A stretch of DNA of 64,000 bases from Hydrocarboniclastica marina (GTDB lineage Bacteria; Pseudomonadota; Gammaproteobacteria; Pseudomonadales; Oleiphilaceae), in contig NZ_CP031093.1 in the NCBI RefSeq assembly GCF_004851605.1, positions 2,170,001 to 2,234,000 of the forward strand, written 5' to 3'. A program made the translations under genes and the position numbers. Each line of letters begins with the position of its first letter. Positions within the stretch are counted from its first letter, which is position 1. Under the pieces are notes generated by a model. That model searched no databases. It had not been told where the DNA came from and saw only the letters and a program-made list of their open reading frames with translations. Of the stretch, positions 51,064 to 58,549 are shown in pieces.

Positions 51064-51846
51064 ATGACGGACTTTCTGCTCTACATCATCACCGGCGCTG
51101 GCGTTGGGTTCGCCGTAGGCCTGACCGGTGTCGGGGGCGGCTCGCTAATGACGCCCATGTTGCTGCTGTTCGGGTTTCCGACTCACATTGCGATCGGTAC
51201 CGATCTTATTTACGCAGCCGCTACCAAAGCCAGCGGTGTGGTTGCCCATCACCGCCAGCTGACCGTCGACTGGACCATCGTTGGAAGGCTTGCCATGGGT
51301 AGCCTGCCCGCGTCGCTACTCACCATCCTCATACTCTCCCGTATCTTTCAGGATCCCGCGGAGTATCGGGGAATTCTCCTGTCCACACTAGGCGTGATGC
51401 TGATACTGACGTCAATTGTGCTTCTGATGCGCCGACGCCTGCAGCAGTGGCATGCACGTGCTGCAGCACCGTCACCGTGGCTGGATCGCAACCGGCCTGG
51501 CGTTACCGTTGCTGCCGGTGTATTTCTCGGGGTATGCGTGACCCTCTCATCCGTGGGCGCGGGTGCTTTTGGCGCCGCCATTCTATTTCTGCTCTACCCC
51601 GCATTGAGCTCCGTTCGTGTTGTCGGGACCGACCTGGCTCACGCCGTGCCCCTCACCCTGATTGCCGGTCTGGGGCACTGGCATCTGGGCCATATCGACT
51701 GGATGCTTCTGGGCAGCCTGCTGATAGGCTCCATCCCGGCCATACACTTTGGCTCCCGTCTGGCCAACCAGGTGCCCGAGCGGCTTTTGCAGTCTGGCCT
51801 TGCGAGCCTGCTGCTGCTTATCGGGGTAAAGTACGCCTTCTTCTAG
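51064..51846 (+). CDS. TauE/SafE-family sulfite/anion exporter
   Basis: The 260 aa membrane protein has about eight hydrophobic segments in two similar halves. The family signature VGLTGVGGGSLMTPMLLLFG is near residue 20 and its counterpart FLGVCVTLSSVGAGAFGAAI is in the second half. The family exports sulphite, sulphonates or related anions. Divergence from cysB and proximity to cysH make sulphite efflux a reasonable inference. No clear ribosome-binding site precedes the ATG. Confidence 0.9.
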   Translation: MTDFLLYIITGAGVGFAVGLTGVGGGSLMTPMLLLFGFPTHIAIGTDLIYAAATKASGVVAHHRQLTVDWTIVGRLAMGSLPASLLTILILSRIFQDPAEYRGILLSTLGVMLILTSIVLLMRRRLQQWHARAAAPSPWLDRNRPGVTVAAGVFLGVCVTLSSVGAGAFGAAILFLLYPALSSVRVVGTDLAHAVPLTLIAGLGHWHLGHIDWMLLGSLLIGSIPAIHFGSRLANQVPERLLQSGLASLLLLIGVKYAFF

Positions 51847-51849
51847 TCT

Positions 51850-51899
51850 TGGCTAATATCTTCGGGTCGTGGTTAATATCTTCTGGTCGTGGTTAATAG
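51850..51899. repeat. 20-bp tandem repeat after the permease gene
   Basis: Two and a half copies of a 20-bp unit (TGGTTAATATCTTCTGGTCG type, with two mismatches between the full copies), beginning 4 bp after the permease stop. Confidence 0.85.
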
Positions 51900-51972
51900 T
51901 AGTCGCTAGCAGTGGCTGTATGATCGCAGCCCTTGACTCTCAGCTAGCAGCCCTGACAATGCATAAAAGAAC

Positions 51973-51993
51973 GCCGGACTGAGCCAGTCCGGC
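51973..51993. promoter_or_regulatory. inverted repeat before the LuxR-type regulator
   Basis: GCCGGACT-GAGCC-AGTCCGGC, a perfect 8-bp-arm palindrome 18 bp before the regulator's ATG. No T-tract follows on the plus strand, so it is more likely an operator or a leader hairpin than a terminator. Confidence 0.42.
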
Positions 51994-52011
51994 TCATCGG
52001 AAGTGCATCGG

Positions 52012-54738
52012 ATGTTGCTGGCCACCAAGTTCCTTAAACCCGCCCTCGCCCCGCGTTCAATCACCCGGCCACGGCTGCTCGAACGACTGGCAGGCGGGCA
52101 TGCGGCCCGCATTGCCACCGTCATCGCACCCGCAGGGTACGGCAAGACCACACTGATCAATCAGTGGTGCGCGTCAACCGATACCGAGAGAAAAGTCGCC
52201 TGGTTTGCGGTGGACAGCTACGACAATGATCCACGGCGTTTCTGGCAGTATTTTATCGGGGCACTCGGCCAGGAAATTCTGCCACCACAAGAACTCAACC
52301 AGCGACTGGCGGAGCTTGACGAACGCAACCTCGACGCAATCATAACCGCCATCATAAACGCCATAGCTGAACTCCCAGGCAATTATGCGCTGGTTCTCGA
52401 TGACTACCACTCGGTCGAAAACCCCGTGGTCCACCGCCAAGTGGGCTATCTGGTCGACTACTTGCCGCCCCATTTCATGCTATTGATGACCTCCCGCACA
52501 GAGCCCCCTTTGCCGCTGGCCCGCTGGCGCGTGCGCGGCTGGCTGCGCGAGGTACACGCTTCCGACCTGGCTTTTTCCGAGGAAGAATGCGCTCAGTTTT
52601 TTGGCGACTACATGGCGATGTCGCTTTCGGCTGAAAGTATTCACCAGTTATGGCGCAAGACGGAGGGCTGGGCTGCGGCAATGCAGCTGGCCGCACTGTC
52701 CGGGCCGCACGGTTCAGCCACCTCCCAGCAGGACATCATCCGCTACGGCGGGCACCAGAAGCACGTCAGCGACTATGTGTTGACTGAGATACTGGACCAG
52801 CAGCCTGAAGATGTGCGGGAATTCCTGCTGACTACGGCCTGCTGTCACCGTCTGAGCCCTGCGCTATGCAACGTTCTATTGGGAACAGATGATAGTGCGT
52901 CCCGCCTGGAAGCCCTGGTTAAAGCCAACCTCTTCATCATTCCGCTGGACACCAGCGGCTACTGGTACCGCTACCACGACCTGTTCCGGGAGGCCCTCTG
53001 CGCGCGGTCCTGTAGAACTGACCCTGCCGGTCACGCTCAGCTTCTGCAAAAGGCCTCCCAATGGTTTCTTGAACATGATCATTTTCACGAGGCTATTTCC
53101 CATCTGATCGAACTGGAAGACTGGGACTGGCTTGCTCAGGTTCTGGAGCAACACGGCAACAACCTCATTCACGAAGGCTACCATCTCAACGTCGTTAACT
53201 GGCTGGATGCGCTACCGCAGGGCTACGCTGACGACCGGCCTCGGCTGTTGATGATCCGGGTCTGGGGCCTCTTTTTTGCGAACAAGCTCGACCTGATCGA
53301 GCCGTTACTGGAACGCCTGGAAGCCCTGCTTGGCGACCAGGCGCAGGGCGCTTCCAACGGCTATTCCCAGGACGCCAACCCACCGGACGACCACGCCCTC
53401 GACCTGCACAGCGAAATAGCTCTGGTGCATTCGTACCTCGCTCGTATGCGCAGCGATCTGGACAGTGCCACCGACCTGACCCGCGACGTCCTGAGAGACA
53501 TTGACCACACGGACATTCCCCTCAAGTCGGTAACGTACTACGGGATCGGACTCGACAGCTTCGCCCGCGGGGACCTGGTTTCAGCACGGCAGGCGCTGTC
53601 TTCAGCGATAGAACATGGCAAGCGCGAAAAAAGACACTCCACCGTGCTCTCAAGCGGCGGCCTGATGGCTTGGATACTGTTCTACCAGGGTGAAATGGAA
53701 CTGGCCCTTGAGACATGCTCAACAGTGCGCTCCTGGGTCGACAGCTTCCACACCGACACCAGCCAGCCGCAAATGATCTCGTGCTGGCAGAACAGTTCGA
53801 TGACACAGATCTACAGGGAGCGGAATGATCTGGAGCTGGCCCGAACCTATCTGAACCCGCTGCTGGAGCATGTCACCCAGGGGACAGAACCGGGCCAGCA
53901 TATTGTTATCCAGTATGTCCGGGCGCACCTCGACTTCTCTCAGAACGAATACGAAAGCGCCATCGCCGCGCTGGAGGACGCCGAGAATGTACTGGCGCGC
54001 AAGGGCGACGCTATCCTGTTCGAGCCACCCAGCCTGGAGGCACTTAGAGTGCGTTGCCTGCTGGGCCTCGGCGAACTGGACAAAGCCCGCGCCTGGGCGG
54101 ATAAAGTGAACCCGGAACGCTACCGCAACCCGATCAACAGAGAGCAGGTTTCGATTACCGTTGCCCGGGTTCGCGTTGCGACTGGCGAACCGGAGCGCGC
54201 GATCGCGGTCCTCAATCCGCTGCGCCTGGCGACCGAGAAAGGCGAGCACATCAAGCACCTGATTGAACTGCTCGCGGTCTACGCTACCGCGCTTGCAGCA
54301 CTGGGTCGTGCAGACGATGCCGCTACCATGCTGGAGCGCGGCCTTAAACTGGCTGCACGGGATGGGTTCACCCGGCTTCTCTACGAAGAGGGTCCTGCGC
54401 TGGCAAAAATCTACCGTTCAGTTGAGCCCACCGGGCTCAATCCAGGTTGGGTACGGCAACTGGACGAACTTCTACTCGAGCAAAGCTCGCCGCAGATCAG
54501 CGTGAAACAGCCCGCGACCGCCCCTGCCGAGTCGGACTTGCTGGAGCCATTGAGCCAACGGGAGCTGGAAGTGCTGGCCCTGATCCACGAAGGGCTGTCG
54601 AACAAAGTCATCGCGCAAAAACTCGATGTTGCGCCAACGACGGTGAAAGCCCATATTCGCAATCTCTACGGCAAGCTCGGCACCAGCAGCCGCACCGAGG
54701 CACTAGCCAAAGCACGGGGGCTTGGCTTACTGCAGTAG
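52012..54738 (+). CDS. MalT/AlkS-type LuxR-family transcriptional regulator
   Basis: The 908 aa large ATP-binding LuxR regulator has an N-terminal STAND ATPase with P-loop VIAPAGYGKTTLINQW near residue 45 and YALVLDDYHSVENP as Walker B. TPR-like repeats follow from about 350 to 800. The C-terminal LuxR helix-turn-helix reads LSQRELEVLALIHEGLSNKV and TTVKAHIRNLYGKLGTSSRT. Members sense small molecules (maltotriose for MalT, alkanes for AlkS); the ligand here is unknown and no obvious target operon adjoins it. GGAAG 8 nt upstream favours this ATG over a GTG 9 nt earlier. Tandem repeats flank the gene on both sides. Confidence 0.92.
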   Translation: MLLATKFLKPALAPRSITRPRLLERLAGGHAARIATVIAPAGYGKTTLINQWCASTDTERKVAWFAVDSYDNDPRRFWQYFIGALGQEILPPQELNQRLAELDERNLDAIITAIINAIAELPGNYALVLDDYHSVENPVVHRQVGYLVDYLPPHFMLLMTSRTEPPLPLARWRVRGWLREVHASDLAFSEEECAQFFGDYMAMSLSAESIHQLWRKTEGWAAAMQLAALSGPHGSATSQQDIIRYGGHQKHVSDYVLTEILDQQPEDVREFLLTTACCHRLSPALCNVLLGTDDSASRLEALVKANLFIIPLDTSGYWYRYHDLFREALCARSCRTDPAGHAQLLQKASQWFLEHDHFHEAISHLIELEDWDWLAQVLEQHGNNLIHEGYHLNVVNWLDALPQGYADDRPRLLMIRVWGLFFANKLDLIEPLLERLEALLGDQAQGASNGYSQDANPPDDHALDLHSEIALVHSYLARMRSDLDSATDLTRDVLRDIDHTDIPLKSVTYYGIGLDSFARGDLVSARQALSSAIEHGKREKRHSTVLSSGGLMAWILFYQGEMELALETCSTVRSWVDSFHTDTSQPQMISCWQNSSMTQIYRERNDLELARTYLNPLLEHVTQGTEPGQHIVIQYVRAHLDFSQNEYESAIAALEDAENVLARKGDAILFEPPSLEALRVRCLLGLGELDKARAWADKVNPERYRNPINREQVSITVARVRVATGEPERAIAVLNPLRLATEKGEHIKHLIELLAVYATALAALGRADDAATMLERGLKLAARDGFTRLLYEEGPALAKIYRSVEPTGLNPGWVRQLDELLLEQSSPQISVKQPATAPAESDLLEPLSQRELEVLALIHEGLSNKVIAQKLDVAPTTVKAHIRNLYGKLGTSSRTEALAKARGLGLLQ

Positions 54739-54781
54739 CCGGGAGACGCCACGAGTCGACGTGCATCTGTATAAGCTAATT

Positions 54782-54841
54782 CGGGCCAGTACGAGTCAAC
54801 GCGGGTCAGTAAGAGTCAATGCTGGTCAGTACGAGGCGCAA
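54782..54841. repeat. 20-bp tandem repeat downstream of the LuxR-type regulator
   Basis: Three imperfect adjacent copies of a 20-bp unit (CGGGTCAGTAAGAGTCAATG type), starting 44 bp after the stop codon. Unrelated in sequence to the 20-bp repeat on the other side of the gene. Confidence 0.83.
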
Positions 54842-54931
54842 CTGATCGCCAAGAGACAAGGGTCAGTCGCCGGCTTCCTGCCCCTCATGCGATTGAAAGG
54901 CCACCCGCACCGCAACATTTCTGAATATTCT

Positions 54932-54947
54932 TGTGACCTCTATCACA
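54932..54947. promoter_or_regulatory. CRP/Vfr-type binding site
   Basis: TGTGA-CCTCTA-TCACA, a perfect match to the CRP consensus half-sites with 6-bp spacing, in the gene-free stretch. The only transcribed signal downstream is the hairpin/terminator series ending at 55149. Confidence 0.6.
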
Positions 54948-54980
54948 TTTTTTAGCAGATACGCCTACCGCTACGCCCTT

Positions 54981-55149
54981 TGGACGATCCGCCTACGCCC
55001 CCGCCCTGCCTACACTTAACCCATCGATCGACGCATCGATTGAACAGAACTGAAACTTCAGGCCTTCAGTTTCCTGTTTTCCCCAGGGTCTTCCTTCGAG
55101 ACCCCTTTGTAGCAAGGCGCCATATTTTATGTATGGCGCCTCTTTTTTT
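54981..55149 (+). ncRNA. candidate CRP-controlled small RNA
   Basis: Inference. A strong terminator stands about 380 bp beyond the nearest plus-strand gene and is preceded by ATCGAT-CGACGC-ATCGAT (55023-55040), AACTGAA-10 nt-TTCAGTT and GGGTCT-TCCTTCG-AGACCC (55086-55104). The CRP-type site lies upstream. The 5' end is uncertain: it would be near 54981 if the site acts at -41.5. It would be near 55022 if TACACT (55011-55016) is the -10, which puts the site near -82.5. I do not recognise a known sRNA family. A long 3' tail of the LuxR-type transcript is the alternative. Confidence 0.35.
55116..55149 (+). terminator. strong orphan rho-independent terminator
   Basis: GGCGCCATA-TTTTATG-TATGGCGCC perfect 9-bp stem followed by TCTTTTTTT on the plus strand. 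On the minus strand no T-tract follows, so it does not serve dinG. Confidence 0.88.
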
Positions 55150-55200
55150 GGGCGAACGGTAGTAAAGGGCGAACGGTAGTAAAGAGTGAACCGCAGTGCA
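55150..55200. repeat. 17-bp tandem repeat
   Basis: Two perfect copies of GGGCGAACGGTAGTAAA and a third with several mismatches, directly after the orphan terminator. Confidence 0.88.
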
Positions 55201-55329
55201 TGCCCACCGTCAGGAAAACCGCCCCTCCACGTTTTCGCCCTTCGCTACAATTCGATTTCCGGGCTAGTGTCCTGTTTGAGTAACCCTGTCTGAATAACAC
55301 GGAAGGACGCCTCAACCGGTCTCGAACTC

Positions 55330-55368
55330 ACCAGAACTCCCGACCAGAACTCCCTACCAGAACTCCCG
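55330..55368. repeat. 13-bp tandem repeat
   Basis: Three adjacent copies of ACCAGAACTCCCG (one base differs in the middle copy), ending 30 bp from the dinG stop. Confidence 0.88.
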
Positions 55369-55398
55369 GTTGCCGCCCAATTTGCGCTTGCTTACCTG

Positions 55399-57531
55399 CT
55401 AGCTGAAGACCCGTCGAAACGGGGGCAGCGCATCGAGCAAGAGCGATCCATAGCGGCGCGTCAGAATCCGTCGGTCAAGGATGGTTATACGGCCGCGGTC
55501 GTCCTCTGTACGCAACAAGCGGCCGGCAGCCTGCACCAGGCGGATGGAGGCGTCAGGCACGCTGATCTCCATGAAGGGGTTGCCACCACGCTCGGTAATC
55601 CATTCCGCAAGGCTTGCCTCGATAGGATCGTCCGGCACAGAAAAGGGCAACCGGGTGATGATAACGTGCTCCAGGTAATTGCCTGGCAGGTCGATCCCCT
55701 CTGCAAAGCTGGCGACGCCAAAGAGGACGCTACGTTTGCCGGCATCAACCCGGTCCCGGTGGTTCTGCAGGACAATGCCTCTGGCGTGGTCGTCCTGAGT
55801 ACTGACATCTACCGCAATATCAGCCGGTAATGCATCCCTTACCGCGTGCATCTGCCTGCGGGCGGTAAACAGAACGAGCACGGCTTTTTCGTCAGCCCAC
55901 AGCTTGGGCAGCGCCTTGACCAACGCCTCGGTATAACTCGCTGAGTCTCCCGGCTCCATCGCGTCAGCGGGCACTTCCACGGTGGCCATTTCCTGGTAAC
56001 GAAAAGCGGGCGGCGCCACCAGAAATCGACTGCCCGAAGGCAGTCCGGCGCGCTGGTTCAGGCGGTCAAACCGGCCCAGCGCCGTCAATGTCGCTGAGGT
56101 AAGAATGGCACCGAAGCAGCGGCTCCAGAGCCTGCTGGCCAACAGCCCATCCGCCAGTACCGGGCTGGTGTAAAGCGTGAGCTCCTCGCCGCGCTCCCAC
56201 TGCTGCAGCTGCACCCACCGGGCTGGCGGCGGCCCCTGCTGTTCAGCCAGCTCTGCCGCGAACGATCTCCAGAGTTCCACCTGCTCTTCGCTACGGGCAT
56301 GAAGCTGGCCCACGACCGGATACCAGGACTCGGCGGTCGCTTTGTCGACCTCGTTATCCGGTCGGTCGCCCAATCCCCGATTGAGCACATCCGCCAGACC
56401 GTCCAGCTCACGGCAGACCAGCGCGGATTCAGGCAGAAGTGCCTGAACCTGCTCAGCAAAGTCATCCGGCAACTGGCCTTCGGGAAAGCGATGGAGCTGG
56501 GCGCGTCCGTCGTTGCCCTTTTCCCACTTCAGCTGGGTGGACAGCCAGGTATAGAGGTTTTCCAGCAACGGGTCCTGGTTGCGCGCCGCCGCGCTGATAC
56601 GGTCGATCGCCCGTGCGGCCTGGGTACCCGCTGGCAGGAAAGGCGAAAGCTTGACCAGAATCTGGCTAAGCTGCTTGAGCCAATTGCGGGCGCCGTTTAT
56701 GCCTGCGCTTGCGGCGAAGTGCGACAGCGCCTTCTCCGGCAGATGGTGAGCCTCATCAAATATGTAAATGGTATCTTCGGGTTTTGGCAAAATGGCCCCG
56801 CCACCGAGCGCGAGGTCTGCCAGAATCAGATCGTGATTGGCGACAATAACGTCGGCCTCATCCAGCGCACTGCGGGCTGAAAAGAAGGCGCAGCTGTCAA
56901 AATACGCACAGTGGCGATTGGTACAGCCTCGATGGTCAGTGGTAATTCGGCGCCAGCGATCATCTTCAATCGTCTCGGGCCAGTGATCCCGGTCGCCGTC
57001 CCACTTCTGGCTGGCGTAGGATGCCAGCATCTTTTCGTAGAAGGCCCGGGCATCGCCACCGTCGGGGGCATCCTCGAGCAGAAACAGAGGCATGCTTTCG
57101 CTGTTCCCTACGCCTTCGTCCTGCAGGCGGCCTTCGAGCCGGGACAGGCAAAGATAGCGCCCCCGCCCCTTGGCAAGCGTCCAGTTGAAATCGAGTTTCG
57201 TATGCGCCCTAACGTCAGGGAGGTCCTTGCCGACGATCTGATCCTGCAGAGCTACCGTCGCCGTCGAGATGACAAGCCGCTTACCTAGCGCTTTGGCCAC
57301 GGGGATCGTGGCCAGCAGGTATGCCAGGGTTTTACCGGTACCTGTTCCAGCTTCGACCACACAGGCACCGTGAGCGGACGTCCGTGCGCCGTCTGCCTGG
57401 GTAATATCGCCCAGGTAGCGCGCAATTTCGGCGACCATCAGCCGCTGGCCATACCGGGCGCGTATGCCTTTGCCGCTGAGAAAATCCCGATAGGCGGTCT
57501 GTATTGCGTCTTTTACGACATCTTCAAGCAT
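55399..57531 (-). CDS. dinG: ATP-dependent DNA helicase DinG
   Basis: XPD-like 5'-3' superfamily 2 helicase that unwinds R-loops and forked DNA. The protein is 710 aa from MLEDVVKDAIQTAYRDFL (E. coli DinG is 716). Walker A AGTGTGKT lies at residues 61-68, Fe-S cluster cysteines at about 128, 203, 208 and 214 (RYLCLS, CTNRHCAYFDSC), and the DEAH-type box IYIFDEAHHLPE at 255-266. The C-terminal motif VI region is QAAGRLLRTEDDRG. An upstream in-frame TTG would add a non-conserved 27-residue tail. It lies 120 bp after gspB on the same strand. Confidence 0.93.
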   Translation of the reverse strand: MLEDVVKDAIQTAYRDFLSGKGIRARYGQRLMVAEIARYLGDITQADGARTSAHGACVVEAGTGTGKTLAYLLATIPVAKALGKRLVISTATVALQDQIVGKDLPDVRAHTKLDFNWTLAKGRGRYLCLSRLEGRLQDEGVGNSESMPLFLLEDAPDGGDARAFYEKMLASYASQKWDGDRDHWPETIEDDRWRRITTDHRGCTNRHCAYFDSCAFFSARSALDEADVIVANHDLILADLALGGGAILPKPEDTIYIFDEAHHLPEKALSHFAASAGINGARNWLKQLSQILVKLSPFLPAGTQAARAIDRISAAARNQDPLLENLYTWLSTQLKWEKGNDGRAQLHRFPEGQLPDDFAEQVQALLPESALVCRELDGLADVLNRGLGDRPDNEVDKATAESWYPVVGQLHARSEEQVELWRSFAAELAEQQGPPPARWVQLQQWERGEELTLYTSPVLADGLLASRLWSRCFGAILTSATLTALGRFDRLNQRAGLPSGSRFLVAPPAFRYQEMATVEVPADAMEPGDSASYTEALVKALPKLWADEKAVLVLFTARRQMHAVRDALPADIAVDVSTQDDHARGIVLQNHRDRVDAGKRSVLFGVASFAEGIDLPGNYLEHVIITRLPFSVPDDPIEASLAEWITERGGNPFMEISVPDASIRLVQAAGRLLRTEDDRGRITILDRRILTRRYGSLLLDALPPFRRVFS

Positions 57532-57650
57532 TTGGGAACCGGAGGACAGGAATGGAAAAAGACCGCGGAAAAGGACGGGCGAAGTTAAGCCTCTTTGCGC
57601 ACTGAAGGGCAAGCCCGTGCCCCTGAATAAGGCCCAGACAGCGACTTGGC

Positions 57651-58544
57651 TTAACGTGGCCTGTTCCAGTTACGCACGACGCTGACCGCAAAAAGTTCGC
57701 CCTGCAAGCTAAGAATGACGCCGTCTTCGGTGATCTCCTCGACTATCATGTCGCCGAAACGCGCACCCTCCCGCAGGTATTCGCTGTTTATCATTACACG
57801 ACGTGCATCGGGCCGGGATGAGAAAATATGGGAGTTGAACACCAGGTCAGGCACGCGTCGCTGAAAGCTGGTGGACATCTCACCGAGGGCGGGAACAGCA
57901 AACCCGGCCTGTTGATCTGATGGAACCTCTTCCCCGGCAGCTGCAACGTCTGCATCCGGCTTGCCCCAGGTTGCCTGTTCTGGGCCAGGCTGTTGTACAG
58001 CCTGCGCCGGTGTGTTGGATTGCGCCACATCGTTACTGCCCGGCGCTGGAAGAGCTGCAGAGTCCGCCATAGCCGATGCCATCTCTGGCTGGGGCCCGAG
58101 TACTGCTGTGGGCACTGCAGTGCCTCCTGCCTGAGGCTGCTGGGTTTCCGGCTGACGCGCATCGGCGGCATCTGGATTCCCGGGGCTGGGTCGCGTGTTC
58201 GCCTGGCTCGCTGGCCGGGGGGTCTCCTGCAGCAGATAGGGCTCGGGATTTTTCGCTCCGGATTGCTCAGAGTCTGCCCACTGGCCCGGCGCCGGCACCA
58301 GAGCGACAGGCGCCGGTGGGGCAACCACTGCGGCTGGTAGGGGCTGCGATCCCATCTGGGGCCAAAACAGCCAGGCCAGCAATAGCCCATTCATCACCAG
58401 CACAATCAAAACAGTCCAGAGAAGCCACGGGCCCTTCGTTCTGCTGGGTTTGTGGATAATCTGAACTGACGAACCCAGGCTTGGCACTTCGCCCTGCTTT
58501 CGTTCGATCTCTGACTTGCGCAATGCTTCCAGAATGTAGGACAT
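57651..58544 (-). CDS. gspB: general secretion pathway protein GspB/ExeB
   Basis: Partner of GspA in assembling the type II secretion secretin through the peptidoglycan. The 297 aa protein has cytoplasmic SYILEALRKSEIERKQGE, one membrane segment (GPWLLWTVLIVLVMNGLLLA), a Pro/Ala/Gln-rich linker, and a C-terminal GspB domain (FNSHIFSSRPDARRVMINSE ... GDMIVEEITEDGVIL). It starts 5 bp after gspA. The rest of the type II secretion genes are not in this window. Confidence 0.91.
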   Translation of the reverse strand: MSYILEALRKSEIERKQGEVPSLGSSVQIIHKPSRTKGPWLLWTVLIVLVMNGLLLAWLFWPQMGSQPLPAAVVAPPAPVALVPAPGQWADSEQSGAKNPEPYLLQETPRPASQANTRPSPGNPDAADARQPETQQPQAGGTAVPTAVLGPQPEMASAMADSAALPAPGSNDVAQSNTPAQAVQQPGPEQATWGKPDADVAAAGEEVPSDQQAGFAVPALGEMSTSFQRRVPDLVFNSHIFSSRPDARRVMINSEYLREGARFGDMIVEEITEDGVILSLQGELFAVSVVRNWNRPR

Positions 58545-58549
58545 TGGTT

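Larger units (their letters stand above)
54739..55398. other. 660 bp gene-free stretch between the LuxR-type regulator and dinG
   Basis: No credible coding sequence. In order it contains a 20-bp tandem repeat, a CRP/Vfr-type palindrome, three hairpins ending in a strong plus-strand terminator, a 17-bp tandem repeat and a 13-bp tandem repeat (separate entries). Confidence 0.8.
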
